A stretch of DNA of 64,000 bases from NCBI GenBank assembly GCA_023362775.1, contig JALMGJ010000006.1, positions 13,278,501 to 13,342,500 on the forward strand. The letters are read 5' to 3'. Source of the stretch: Charina bottae. Its lineage: Eukaryota > Chordata > Lepidosauria > Squamata > Charinaidae. The notes below the pieces were generated by a model, which saw only the letters and a list, made by a program, of their open reading frames with translations, was not told where the DNA came from and did not search any database. Below are positions 1 to 10,763 of this stretch, in pieces. The translations under genes and the position numbers were made by a program. Positions within the stretch are counted from its first letter, which is position 1. Each line of letters starts with the position of its first letter.

Positions 1-435
1 CCAAATTGCTTATCTCATGGGAACAGTGTCCCGAAGGGAAGACAATGTGCAACACTGCCATCTCATGGCGATTTATAGTAAGTACAACTCTGTAAATGCA
101 TTGTCAGTTTGAAAATGTCCTGACCCACATATGGCCAATCAGAATGCTGAACCAAGTGTATAATTCAGCTATGAACTATGGGTCTACATCCATCTTTCTT
201 CTTGACTTCTATCTGTCCTGTTACCATGTACTCTGTTCCTGAACTGTAACTATGCCTGCTTTGTATGGGCCATGATTTTTCATCACATCTGCTGATGGAA
301 CTCTGCGTATGCTTTGTTTTTTCCTTTTGCAATAATGTACTATATCTCCATTATTGCCTTATGCTACAATAAAATATTGTTAGCCTTATCATTGTTTGGA
401 TTACTCTGCGCCTGAAACCCCTAAAGCCAGCAACA
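1..435 (+). mobile_element. Retroviral-type LTR, right-hand part
   Basis: The segment looks like the 3' part of an LTR read on the plus strand. It has an AATAAA polyadenylation signal near 369 and ends in CAACA at 435, where L2 sequence (minus orientation) resumes at once. No coding sequence is visible. The family differs from the LTRs at 608 and 6114. The left end lies outside the window, so a solo LTR and a proviral 3' LTR cannot be told apart. Confidence 0.5.
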
Positions 436-607
436 TCCCACACTTGAACAGGATCGCTGGATGGCATTCTGCAGATGCAATAAGAGCGGAGAAATATTGA
501 TGTTTCGCCACTCTTACCGCCACAAGGTAGGCCTTAATAGCAGCTCTAGCTTGTGTTCGGTCAGGTTTGGGCCTTGTTTTTCTCCAGAGGCACTCTAGGC
601 ATCTCTT
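436..607 (-). mobile_element. L2 LINE fragment, left of the ERV insertion
   Basis: The segment matches, by eye, the endonuclease-RT linker part of the large L2 element at about 51440-51613. It stops exactly at the ERV left LTR and continues at 6658. The last four bases (TCTT, 604-607) are repeated at 6658-6661, so this is the pre-insertion target of the provirus. Confidence 0.85.
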
Positions 608-1151
608 TGTTAGAAGTAAATTTTATCTTACCAAGTTCGTTCCTGAGCCGGGAGTAAAGAAACTGACAAATTGCATGAAGTTAGGAGTTTATTCACCCAA
701 GAGCAAAAGCAATGACAGCAAGCTGTTAGGTGGGCGGCCGCGCAGGACCCCCTTCCTATAGCACATTATATAGATTCCATTCAACTCCTCCTTTAGAAGA
801 CCACCCCTTACTCAGTTACCCATACTCCACCTTACCCTCATTCCATATTAGGAACTTCCTTCCTTCACTCCATATTAGGAACTTCCTTCCATCCTTGCTA
901 GGGCTCCTTGACCGTTATTAAACAATATATTTTCCCTGGAGAAGCTATCCTTGGAAAGTACACTTTATCTTTCTATGGGCACAGCTATCTATCAAGGCCT
1001 GTTAGAAAGGAAGGGTGTCAACAAAACTCTTCAAGGAAATACAACATGGTTTCAGAGCCATAATGCAAGTGCAAATGTTTCTAATATATGAATATGAAAT
1101 ATATTTGTATTTATATATACAGAAATGTAAGAATATGTTTACAATCCAACA
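608..1151 (-). repeat. 3' LTR of the minus-strand ERV
   Basis: This 544-bp LTR runs from TGTTAGAAG to CAATCCAACA on the plus strand. By eye it is identical to 6114-6657. In the sense (minus) direction it has a TATATAA-like box close to the plus-strand ATTATATAG near 766-774 and an AATAAA signal opposite 690-700. A 26-bp unit containing CCATATTAGGAACTTCC is tandemly doubled at about 843-890. Confidence 0.92.
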
Positions 1152-1152
1152 A

Positions 1153-1163
1153 TCCCCCCTCTG
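1153..1163 (-). promoter_or_regulatory. Polypurine tract of the ERV
   Basis: On the minus strand this reads AGAGGGGGGAT and lies directly upstream of the 3' LTR. That is the position of the plus-strand priming site in retroviruses. Confidence 0.75.
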
Positions 1164-1427
1164 TGCATGGGAAAGCATATTCCCATAGCACACCTAGGAA
1201 TGGTCCAGTCAGTAGTTGTGGTTGAGGAAGCAAAGGGAATAGCGACTGGATTCCCTTTAGAAATCTCTAGTAGGAGGGTCCACAGCATTATAAGCCAAGA
1301 CATTCTTTCAAACCCCAAATGTCAGAATCCAGATCCCTAATGAGCTTGATGGGAGGCCAAGGCAGGAAGGGGGCTGTGATCTTGGACTGCTGGTCTGACG
1401 TGTGTCCAATGAAGCCAGGTGTTTTGT

Positions 1428-1989
1428 TCAGCAACCCGAACTGCTGTTTGTGTTGTCAAAAGGATATCCACACCCAATCACCTGGTTCAAAAGGATGAAG
1501 AGTTTCTTCCAATGGCAAGGTCTGGAGTACAGCACTTCATTTCCATAGAGATCGCAAGTACCTGCACATAGAGAGGAGATAAGAAAATAACGTAGAATCC
1601 CCCCTCTCCAGGTGAAGGGAGTGGGGATCCAGGCCTTTTGAAACATCTGGTGGCCTGCCAAAAAGGAACTCAAATGGAGACAATCCCACATCTTTTCAAG
1701 GTCGGGTACATAAGTGAAATAAAGTGATAGGCAATACCTGGGGCCACTTTAAATGCGTCTCCTGGCATAATTTTCCTAGCAATGTCTTGAGTTCCCTGTT
1801 AGCCCATTCCACCCCCCACCCCGAAGATAAGGGACATGTAAGTTCTGTGTGATGCCTAAAGCTTGCAGGATGTGAGTAATCACGTGTGCCGCAAAGTGTT
1901 GGCCACAGTCCATAACTAAGACAGAGGATGCTGTATCAGGGAACGATGTCCTTCAGCAGGTGTCTTGCAGTTTCAATTGCGGTAGCATG
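1428..1989 (-). pseudogene. Integrase C-terminal remnant, then decayed sequence up to the 3' LTR
   Basis: On the minus strand, near 1520-1460, one frame carries a short HPFEPGDWVW-type segment. This is typical of the C-terminal domain of gammaretroviral integrase. Stops and frame changes surround it. Only about 840 nt separate the integrase core from the 3' LTR, and no envelope coding sequence (surface unit, fusion peptide, transmembrane span) can be seen, so env is deleted. Confidence 0.6.
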
Positions 1990-2310
1990 TCAACAAGGGA
2001 AGGCTTCAATCCAGTGTGTAAGTTGGTCTCTGCAAACAAGTACATGTTCAAAGCCATTTGCCTTAGGTAATTGAATATAGTTTAGCTGTAATTTTTCAAA
2101 AGGTCTTTGGGCCCAGGGTCTCCCTCCCTTATGGATCTTTTGTCTTGAGGAAGCATTGTTAGCTTGGCAAGTGAGACATGTACGTGCTACTTTTTCAGCT
2201 TCCATGTAAACCCCAGGCGCATACCATACCCATCGCACGATATCCACAATGGCCTGGTCCCACAGTGGCCCTTTGCATGAATCTGTTGACAAAGAAGGTG
2301 TAACAAACAT
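1990..2310 (-). pseudogene. ERV integrase fragment (zinc-finger cysteines and core start)
   Basis: The minus-strand frame holds the second half of an HHCC zinc finger (CLTCQ-type cysteine pair) and the start of the catalytic core. It stops soon after a WIEAFP motif. The first half of the finger (IHAKGH) lies in another frame upstream, which places a frameshift near 2270-2290. The rest of the DDE core is not open. This is a broken integrase within the non-autonomous provirus. Confidence 0.8.
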
Positions 2311-2317
2311 ATAGGGG

Positions 2318-2834
2318 CTAAGGGTCTTCCATCCGGTACCCTCCAGAATCCATCAGAAAAAGTTGCCTCGCAGTTTGCCTGCCTCTGTTCCACCTCCCCC
2401 CTCTCAATGAAATTGTCGTATGGAAGAGACAATTGAAGATGAAACTCTGCAGCTGTGACAGAGAGAGATAGAGGCTGCAGGGCGGCCCATTTCGCTGTAG
2501 CATCGGTGAAAGCATTCCCCTTTGTAACCAGGGAGACGTCCTGTTGATGTGCAAGGCAGTGCACTATGGCCAGAGCCTTAGGGAGCATAATGGCTTTGAA
2601 AAGGGAGGCTATGAGGGTAGCATGAGCAATGGGGGCACCAGAAGAAGTAAGGAAGCCCCGCTGTTTCCACAGGGCTCCTGTAGCATGGCAAACCCCAAAG
2701 GCGTATTTAGAATCCATGTAGACCGTCACATGGAGGGTGCGGGCAGACTTGCAAGCCTCGGTCAGGGCAATGAGTTCTGCGGCTTGGGCACCGTGGGAAG
2801 GGGAAAGTCCAAAATCAATCCATTGGGAGTACAT
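2318..2834 (-). pseudogene. ERV RNase H fragment fused after protease (RT deleted)
   Basis: The minus-strand frame carries RNase H hallmarks in order: AELIAL (catalytic Glu), MDSKYAF (Asp) and a C-terminal block ending near FTDATAKWAA. The first catalytic Asp block (TDGS type) is absent, because the frame emerges straight from the protease C-terminus near 2780-2840. A complete pol would have over 1 kb of reverse transcriptase between them. The frame then reads into integrase N-terminal sequence and is broken by a frameshift. No YxDD motif is present anywhere in the provirus. Confidence 0.82.
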
Positions 2835-3225
2835 TTAATAGTGGCCCCGAGTTTACAGAGTAAATCACGACCTAGGAGAAAAACAGGAGATTCAGAACAA
2901 ACAGTAAAAGCATGTTCAACAGTGAGAGGACCCACCTCTACTGTTAAGGGGTCAGTAACATTTACAGGAATGATCCCCCAACCCCAATAATATGATCAGA
3001 AATCCCAGAAAGAACAGTAGGGGAAGAGGGAGGGTGAGTTAGTAAGGATGCAGTGGCCCCAGTATCAACCAGGCAGTGATACTGTTGACCACCTATAGTT
3101 AAAGGAAGAAAAGGTTCTCCTCCAGGTCCAGAATGTATAGGTAACATGAGTGCACTCAAGGGTAAGGTCGCTTGTAGAGCCAGCTGGTTGAGAAGAATCA
3201 GCGACAGGCAAAACTGGATACACAT
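2835..3225 (-). pseudogene. ERV protease remnant
   Basis: The minus-strand frame from 3225 contains the aspartic protease active-site triad in a LVDTGATASLL context and stops near 2962. A second frame downstream (about 2960-2820) carries the protease C-terminal LLGRDLL motif, so at least one frameshift splits the domain. It is a retroviral pepsin-like protease fragment and is not expected to be functional. Confidence 0.8.
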
Positions 3226-3370
3226 GAGAAGGTTCTGGAGGGAAAGTTGTGTGGGTCAAAACGTATCTCTCAAGGGCTCTAAGATATGTGTTTGCAAACA
3301 CAAAAATATATGGGGTGGTTCCCAAATGTATAACTTTATGTTTGTGCAGCAGGATCACCCCTATTTTCAT

Positions 3371-4901
3371 CCTGCTACTTTATTAGTTGGTCCAGGTGTT
3401 GGGGTCACAGCAACAAAGCACAGTGGAAACATAACAATTTCCTTTCTTTTTCCCCTCTGTGATTCACTCCACATCAACTCTCTCCCAAGCCATCTCAACA
3501 TCACAAATACATTCCTGTATCTCCATCTTCACTTCATTCAACTTACTCTCACCCAACTTCAACTTACTCTTACCCAACTTACAATATTCTTTCCTCACAT
3601 TCCCATCTCTTACTTCCATACAGATCAAATTGGTTACCTACTTACAGCAGAAGTAACATGCAAAGAGGCAAACAATAGATCTGCAAACAACAAATTATTT
3701 TCCAACACCCTCCCAAAGTCTCGGTCTTTAAATTGAAAAAACAAAAATAAGTTGAAATAGCATTTCGGTGTTTTGGCAGAGCTCCATCAGGTTTTGTCTG
3801 GGAGCAGGCAGCAGACACAGCATAGGAGCTGATTTCTTCTTCGCCTCTTCTGTCCTTCGGTAGCAAACAGTCAGTGAAACAGTCAGTGGGAGGGGGAACC
3901 TCAAGGAGAGTAGGCACACAGACAAAAATGACAGGAGAAAGCTATGTAGATGTCAGGAACAGAAGGCTGTCCTTGCAGGGTCTCCTCTCTTTCTAAACAC
4001 TTTTCTGGAGAGACAGCAGCCAGCCAACCACTCACAAGGGACATACCTCAAGTTAGCAGAAATGATTTCCAAGCTGAGTGAAAGAGAGCTTACAACTGAT
4101 TAGTTTACACACTTTTTCAAACATCAAACACCATACCACACAATCAGGGCACACACAAGCCTTTCCCATGACATCCATCAGTTTAATTCATGCTTTACTT
4201 ATTGTAAAAGGAAAGGAGAAAAGTTAGGATCCCATGTCAGTCAGAACACACACTCCTTCTCCCAAGTCCCATCAAGCACAGCCTACCAGGGCACATACAG
4301 TCTTCAGTTCCTTATTTGCAACTAGGAAATCAGAGGAACAGCCCTGATCAGCAAACAGGAGATTTATACAAACTTACACACACATAAGTGTAGCCTAGTT
4401 GGAGTAAAAAAAAACCAAACATAATGAAAACCAAACCAGGGGAGATAGAAACACACACAGATAGAAAGAGCTTCTCATGTATACACACACAACCTTTCAC
4501 AGGAAATCAATTTTCTTCCCCCTTTCCCTTTCCAAAGGTGGCAAACATTCAAGATGGCATGTACATATCATACAATAAAGATTATATGGTAAACAACAAA
4601 CAACCTCACCTTTCTTCTTGTATGTACTCAACTTAGAAAACAAACACAAAACTTACACAACTACAGGAAGTGCAAATAACTGGACACATGGCACGATCAA
4701 ATCCCATGTCCAACTATTCACAGTAAATAACAGAAAGGGTTGCATAGCCAAAAAGTTGGAAGAGCCACAGCCTGGCCAGAGCTATGGATCTCCAAAAATT
4801 CGAAGCATTCCCTTACTGTGGAGAAATTTAGTTCCATAAAGGGACAGACTCACATTTAACTCCTAAAGGGACAAACTGACATACATACATACATACATAC
4901 A

Positions 4902-4932
<31 letters not shown>

Positions 4933-5186
4933 TTTCACAGACTTTCCCTCTTCAGCTGACAGATGTTCATGTTATACACACATATATAGACATACACAAA
5001 CATAAAACCTGCACCATTTCCCTCAACAAATATACATACAAATGTACACAGACTAATACTTAACAAACAGAAAACATTTTGGTTACAGATACTTACACAA
5101 ATATTTGAGCTTAACTGGCATGATCATGTTGTGTTTTAAAAGTTTTAAGTTTCTCATAGTGGAAAGTACCCAAGCTTGACCAGGGT
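3371..5186 (-). other. Non-coding interior of the ERV
   Basis: This stretch of about 1.8 kb lies between the matrix remnant and the protease. It is A/C-rich on the plus strand and shows no capsid major homology region and no CCHC zinc knuckle in any frame. It holds a CATA microsatellite at 4880-4931. It probably replaces the capsid and nucleocapsid part of gag, or is what remains of it. Confidence 0.6.
4880..4931. repeat. (CATA)n microsatellite
   Basis: About 13 tandem CATA units lie inside the ERV interior. Confidence 0.95.
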
Positions 5187-5558
5187 TCACCTGACCACCT
5201 GGAGACTTCCTAACGAAGGTTGGGAATCAGGAGCACTGGCAATTGAGGGTGGGTCTGCAAGCTCATTCCAGCAATGCCAATAGGATAATTGATCAGGGTT
5301 ATTTCTTTTCAGCTGAAGTTTAAGAAGCTTCAATTTCTCACAGTGAAATGTACCCATAGGAGGCCAGATTGCATTACCGCTTGTGTCTAAATATTGAGTC
5401 CATTCTATACATAGCTCACGTGCACGTCTTTTCTTCATTCCTGGCTGGGTGGGCAAAATCCCCTTATCCCAAGCCTTCAACAACGCCCCTAAGGGGGAAG
5501 ATGGGGGTACTGTCGACTTAGTATGCCCCATAACCACTCGTGTCCCTAAGCATGGCAC
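5187..5558 (-). pseudogene. ERV gag matrix-like ORF
   Basis: This is a 123-codon minus-strand ORF. An internal start at 5531 would give a protein beginning MGHTKS, a plausible N-myristoylation signal. The following pattern (a W near position 30, a P-x-x-GTF block, then DQ..Y..W) resembles the matrix domain of gammaretroviral Gag. It lies about 570 nt downstream of the 5' LTR, as expected for gag. It ends without capsid or nucleocapsid, so it may be kept only as part of a packaging leader or may encode a short matrix peptide. Confidence 0.6.
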
Positions 5559-6092
5559 CGGTGCCCGTCGGATTTGGGGTGTGTCTAAACACCCAGAGAC
5601 TCCCTATTAGAGTACCGACCCTCTGCGCGCTTCCAAGTCTTCAATTACTTATTCACCTTTTTCTACTTTTAGCTCACAAGCGGTAATTGCCCAGTTATAG
5701 TTCATTCATGCATTCAATCGCAACCTGTCTGGGCACGCGTATCGCCCTGATCCCACTGGCTATCCGAGTTACTCTGGTCAACGCCCAAAAGAGCGACCAG
5801 AGGCCCGGGGGCGTCTTGAACCAGTTTGACACACAGCCCTGGTTGACAGTCGGGTTTTATAAAAGGAATCAAGCACACACATTCACTGGGCTTATAAAAG
5901 GAATAAAATTTTCAGGTACTCACCCACTGTGGAGTTGTCCTAGGTTCATGCAATCGGCTGGCATAAAAACCAAAGTTCCCTTTACTACCCTCTGGGCGGT
6001 CCCGCAGGAAAATCACAACCCTCTGGGCAAATGGCCCGGTGCCGGCAGGGCATGTTATCCCCCTGGGACCCACTCCATTGGGTTAGCTCAGT

Positions 6093-6110
6093 AAAACATC
6101 TGGGGTGCCA
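6093..6110 (-). promoter_or_regulatory. Primer binding site of the minus-strand ERV
   Basis: Three T residues after the 5' LTR, the minus strand reads TGGCACCCCAGATGTTTT. Retroviral primer binding sites begin TGG because they pair with a tRNA CCA end. The matching tRNA is uncertain; the first part resembles some arginine tRNA 3' ends. Confidence 0.65.
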
Positions 6111-6113
6111 AAA

Positions 6114-6657
6114 TGTTAGAAGTAAATTTTATCTTACCAAGTTCGTTCCTGAGCCGGGAGTAAAGAAACTGACAAATTGCATGAAGTTAGGAGTTTATTC
6201 ACCCAAGAGCAAAAGCAATGACAGCAAGCTGTTAGGTGGGCGGCCGCGCAGGACCCCCTTCCTATAGCACATTATATAGATTCCATTCAACTCCTCCTTT
6301 AGAAGACCACCCCTTACTCAGTTACCCATACTCCACCTTACCCTCATTCCATATTAGGAACTTCCTTCCTTCACTCCATATTAGGAACTTCCTTCCATCC
6401 TTGCTAGGGCTCCTTGACCGTTATTAAACAATATATTTTCCCTGGAGAAGCTATCCTTGGAAAGTACACTTTATCTTTCTATGGGCACAGCTATCTATCA
6501 AGGCCTGTTAGAAAGGAAGGGTGTCAACAAAACTCTTCAAGGAAATACAACATGGTTTCAGAGCCATAATGCAAGTGCAAATGTTTCTAATATATGAATA
6601 TGAAATATATTTGTATTTATATATACAGAAATGTAAGAATATGTTTACAATCCAACA
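6114..6657 (-). repeat. 5' LTR of the minus-strand ERV
   Basis: This 544-bp copy looks identical to 608-1151 over its whole length. It is followed by the TCTT target duplication at 6658-6661 and then by L2 sequence. Confidence 0.92.
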
Positions 6658-6962
6658 TCTTAATCCTCTTCAGAACCCGTAACTCTTCCGTAAACCACGG
6701 GGAGTGCTGGGTTTGGTGGGACAAGAGAGGCTGCATAGGCGCGATCCTGTCCAAGGCCCTGGCTTCTTCCCTATTCCAGGCAGCGGCCAGGGCCTCTGCT
6801 GGACCGTGCAGCAGATCCTCGGGAACAACCCCCAGCTCCCTCTGAAACCCTACCAGGTCCATGAGTTTCCGGGGGTGGACCAATCGAATGGGTCCTGCCT
6901 CCCTGCGGAGGGGGGCGTCATAAGAGAATCTCAAGGTCACCAGGGCGTGATCTGACCATGAC
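6658..6962 (-). mobile_element. L2 LINE fragment, right of the ERV insertion
   Basis: The fragment continues the L2 copy interrupted at 607. It corresponds to about 51614-51922 of the large L2 element. A minus-strand frame reads the same protein region (the end of the endonuclease and the linker). Homology stops at the GATCTGACCATGACA block. Confidence 0.88.
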
Positions 6963-7289
6963 AGATAATGGTATTCAAGCCTTCAATATTACAAGATCTG
7001 GGACCCAGATAGCATGCAAGAATCAGGCAGGAAATCTCTATGGGATATCCTCCAATCATCATTGGAGGAGAAAGGGAAGGTGGACATGAAGGCTAAAGTT
7101 CTGGACTGTAGTGCTACCAGTGAGGCAGAATCAGTCCTCATTATTCCTGATTTTGTTCCTGAAGTCTCAGCCACACAGCCCAAGCAAATGAGGCAGGGGC
7201 AGACCACTGCCTCCTTCAAGGCAGGTAGAACCACCCACTCCCACAAAGAGGGATTAACTACTGGACCCAACCATATGCTATCTCCTGGG
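6963..7289. other. Unassigned spacer between two L2 copies
   Basis: No match to other repeats in the window was seen. A 94-codon plus-strand ORF runs through it but has no recognisable domain, so I do not call it a gene. Confidence 0.4.
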
Positions 7290-8891
7290 AGGCCTTAATA
7301 AGCCAGGTGGGGCATGGGTCCAGAACACAGATGGCAGAACTTACAGCATCAAGGACCTGTCCCCTTCCTCAGGCTAACTGGCTGAAACTCGTCCCAGATA
7401 ACTGAGCAAGATCATGCTTTGTTCATTTCCACAGAACCTGCCCAGCCAGAATTGAACTTGGAATTAATCTGAACAACTTTATCTGACAGATGCCTAGAAT
7501 AGGGGTTCCCCAGGCCCTTCTTGCCAAGAAGGGATCTGGTCACCTAAAACAGGGCCACTGGCCAGACCACTTTGTGCTCTTACTGCCATAGGTAAGGCCT
7601 AATAAAGGCTTTCACCTGTGCCTGATCAGATTCACTCTTTATCTTCCTTCAGCAGCACTCAAGGTGTCTCTTGCATCATTTCATCTCCAAGAGCTCTTTT
7701 GTAAACTGTGGGCTCCACAGGATCCACATTCACAGAGAGTCTGCACAGCTGCAATCTGATCCAAGGCCCTCATTGCATGCCCATTTCAAGCCTTGAGTAA
7801 GGCCTTGGCCGAACTGTACACCAGAGCCTTGGGAATAACCCCAAACTCCCTCTGAAACCCTATAGGGACCATCAGTTGCCTGGGTCTGGCAAATCAAATA
7901 GGCCCTTACTCTTTGCAGCTAGAGGTGGTTACAGAGAATTCCAGATCTAGGAGGGAGTGATTTGTGCATGACAAGGGATCAATGTGAACATCCCCCAACC
8001 CCAGATCATGTCACCACTGCTCCAAGACAAAAACCACATCTAGCATTGGACCTCTGCTGGGAGTTGGGCCTTCAATAAGCTGGATCAGGTCCATGGTTGT
8101 CATGGTGGCCATGAACTCCCCAACCAAGAACTTCTCTAACTCTAGGCCCAGAAAAAGTAGGTTTAAGTCCCCCACAAGCATCTATCTAGGGAATACTCGG
8201 CCACAGAGTCGAGGAACTAAGGCAGAGAAGCTGCTACACTGCAGGAAGGTGGGTAAACTAGCAGTCCCAACTGATCTTTATGGCCCAATTTCACAAACAA
8301 GGCCTCACATCTGGTTATATTTGGAGCAGTGCCCCTGAAGGTCACCAGAGACTCCCAGATGATGAAATCTACACCTGTGCCCCTAATTGGGAGTTGTGGC
8401 TCCTGCCACACTCAAAACCCAGGGAGAGAAATCTCCTCCTCTGTGCTCAACCAGATTTCAGTAATGCATATCAGATTATAGGGGTGTGATGGCTCAGCAG
8501 GTAAGACGCCAGACTTGTCAATCGGAAGATCGCACGTTTGGAGGTTTGAATCCCTAGCCCTACATGTAGAGTGAGCTCCCGCACTCGTCCCAGCTCTTGC
8601 CAACCTAGCAATTTGAAAGCATGCAAATGCAGGTAGATTAATAGGCACCACTTCAGTGGGTAGGTAACAGTGTTCTGCACGCGTCATGCTGGCCACATGA
8701 CCATGGAAGCATCTTTGGACAGCGCTGGCTCTTCGGCTAAGAAATGGAGATGAGCACCACCCCCTAGAATTGGACACGACTGTGCAAGGGAAACCTTTAC
8801 CTTTACCTATATCAGATCTGCCCTCTCATTCAAGATTAAATTTGATCCCTTGCTTGGGCCTAACAAACAATTTGTGCTCCACACTTTAATC
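7290..8891 (-). mobile_element. Older, diverged L2 LINE copy
   Basis: The segment aligns by eye with about 51170-52530 of the large L2 element but is much more diverged. Examples are the collinear blocks at 7290-7430, 7640-7720 and 8090-8480. No long frame survives. A tRNA-SINE (8477-8808) is inserted within it, and L2 homology resumes after the SINE. Confidence 0.75.
8477..8808 (+). mobile_element. tRNA-derived SINE, Bov-B-like tail
   Basis: The copy starts near the tRNA-like head GGGGTGTGATGGCTCAGCAG (A box TGGCTCAGCAG) and has a B box close to GGTTTGAATCC. It ends with a GGACACGAC block and CCTTTACCTTTACC repeats. The direct repeats ATATCAGAT at 8468-8476 and 8809-8817 mark the insertion into L2. 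Confidence 0.85.
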
Positions 8892-9078
8892 CAGAGGTGT
8901 TCACATGGGGGGGGGGGGGTCAACTGTGTCAAAATGGTGGGTGTGACTGGAGCGATTGAAGCCTTGTCCCCATATGTGATGCATGCAATGCACATTAAAA
9001 ATGGGTGGGTCTTAAATCTTCCAGTTGCACCCACCATTTTGATGCTGTTGACCACCCCCATCCCCATGAATGCCCCTG
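8892..9078. mobile_element. Small palindromic hAT-like MITE
   Basis: The ends CAGAGGTGTTCACATGGGG and CCCCATGAATGCCCCTG are inverted repeats, and more inverted homology lies inside (ACCACCATTTTGA type). The flanks CTTTAATC and CTCTGAAC agree at 5 of 8 positions, consistent with a decayed hAT duplication. A poly-G run sits at about 8909-8921. The ends resemble those of the element at 45517-46027. Confidence 0.6.
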
Positions 9079-10763
9079 CTCTGAACCCTGAACTTCGGCT
9101 GGATTCATAACATGACTTCAACTGGAAGGGCTTCAGCCAATTTATGGCCTTGGATTATCAAAAACCTTGCTAAAGCCATGCAGGCTGGTGCAAAACCTAA
9201 ATCCTTTCATCTGTATCCCTGAACACAAGCCTATTGCTTTTTGGTCCCTTTGTAATGGCCTTCTAAAGGACTCCTTATCAGAAGATCAGAAGCAACCAGA
9301 GGGAGAAGTTCTTAAGAACATGGAGGCTCACCAGGAGATCTCGATCCCTCAGAAGAGACAATTCCTAGCACAGGAGTGGGCAAACTATGATACAGGGACA
9401 CCTGATGCCCCTGAACTCCTTGTTATTCTTGGAGTCTATTCCAATACAACTGCTGAAAATTGGTGTCACCATTTCCTGACAGGTTGTGACAGGGAACAAA
9501 TGAACTAAAATGAAAAGCATAGCTGATGCCTTAAAATAGGCTTTGAACTGTTTGAAGAAAAAAAATGAAAGTCCTCCAAACTCCGCAGAAGCCGAAGGAA
9601 AACAAAATTTTGGCCATGCTCTTATGTGTGGCTTGGCTTCACCCCCTCGGTATCCTTGGCCCCGCTCCCCCAGAAAATAATAGCTGTCCCAACCAACTCA
9701 AAGACTGGGTTCAGAGAACCTGGAAAGCTCTAATGTAATTTGTTTGCTTTGGGCTTAATGTGTTGGAGGAAACCTGCTATTGTGGTTTGTAAGCTATGGT
9801 TTATGGCTTAGTGTCGTGGGCATCCACAGGATCATAGGTTTTAATCAAAATAATGAAAGCAGCATTGTGGTGTTACGATGCATGTTCCAATCCTTTCATT
9901 CACGTGTGGAATACCACAACGCACATATAAAAGGGGAAGAGGTTGCGTTGCAACACAGTAATGCTACTTTCATCATTGACCCCCTGTGGGGCCCCCCTTC
10001 ATCTCTGATTACAGCAGTAATCAGTATTTTATTGATCCAGGCAATAGTGGCTGATTAAACAGCCATAGTGAAACAAACCGTGGTTTAGCATGCTTGGTAA
10101 ACTCAGACTTTGATTTTCATCTAAGCTGACTCAGCCACATTTTACTTGTCAGTTCAATTGTGCACGAGGCCACCTCCAACATTCCCTACACACTCCTGGC
10201 TGCTTACACAGCTGTGCCTCATTTATGTACATAATTTGGGGCCTCAAAAGGAAGAGGATGGGGAATAAAATATCAAAGTGAGAGAGAACTTGTAAAAAAT
10301 ATTGTTACTGTTGGTGGGACTAAAATAGCTCAGTCAGGTTCTGATGGTGTGTAACTGGCTCAGAGAGGAAGCCAGAGTGGTGTAACTGATGTATGTGTGG
10401 GAAAGATCATATATTATAATGTGCAACAGATTTATGTTTCCAAATTTATATACATTTTGAGCTTTGAAAGTGAAAAGATCTAGGCAAGAATGTTAGGATT
10501 TTAGCATGAGATGTTCCTTGGAAAAGCTGCTGTTACACTGAAAATCTGCCCCTTAAAATGCTCTCAAATGGGTAGAAATTAAATCGGTATTATATAGCAG
10601 GTATAAGCAAATTACTTTCATCTTCCAGCAGAGTACAAATTTTTAAGGATTCCAGATCCTGTTAATTTGTGGAGGCTATTCTTAGTAAAGTGCCAGGTAC
10701 AAAGAGCAGTTGGTGATGGTGATGATGATGATGATAGGAGTTGGGAAGAGTTCCATGTTCCAC
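9079..10763. other. No recognised gene or repeat
   Basis: This is A/T-rich single-copy-looking sequence. The ORFs at 9167-9508 and 9780-10058 show no domain I recognise and no supporting context. Confidence 0.5.

Larger units (their letters stand above)
608..6657 (-). mobile_element. Non-autonomous ERV provirus, minus strand, flanked by TCTT
   Basis: The provirus has two 544-bp LTRs (608-1151 and 6114-6657) that start TG and end CA on each strand. A 4-bp duplication TCTT lies at 604-607 and 6658-6661. Read on the minus strand the order is 5' LTR, primer binding site, gag matrix remnant, long non-coding stretch, protease remnant, RNase H, integrase, polypurine tract, 3' LTR. Reverse transcriptase, gag capsid and nucleocapsid, and env are missing. 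The 4-bp duplication and the RNase H and integrase sequence style fit class I (gamma-like) ERVs. Intact, identical LTRs around a defective interior point to recent copying in trans. Confidence 0.9.

Noticed and set aside
1151..1990. Envelope gene of the left provirus
   Set aside because: No signal peptide, cleavage site, fusion peptide or transmembrane span. The space is too small.
3065..3370. 101-codon minus-strand ORF in the ERV
   Set aside because: It is a shifted frame over the protease region. The real protease motif is in the neighbouring frame.
7014..7298. 94-codon plus-strand ORF
   Set aside because: No domain, no homology recognised, and no splice-site or promoter context. It lies between two L2 copies.
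8481..8560. tRNA-like A and B boxes here and in the other SINE heads
   Set aside because: Each is the head of a SINE with a tail and target duplication. The clover-leaf is not intact and there is no terminator.
9167..9508. 113-codon plus-strand ORF
   Set aside because: No known family motif. It has a faint retroelement-like feel but nothing to support an assignment.
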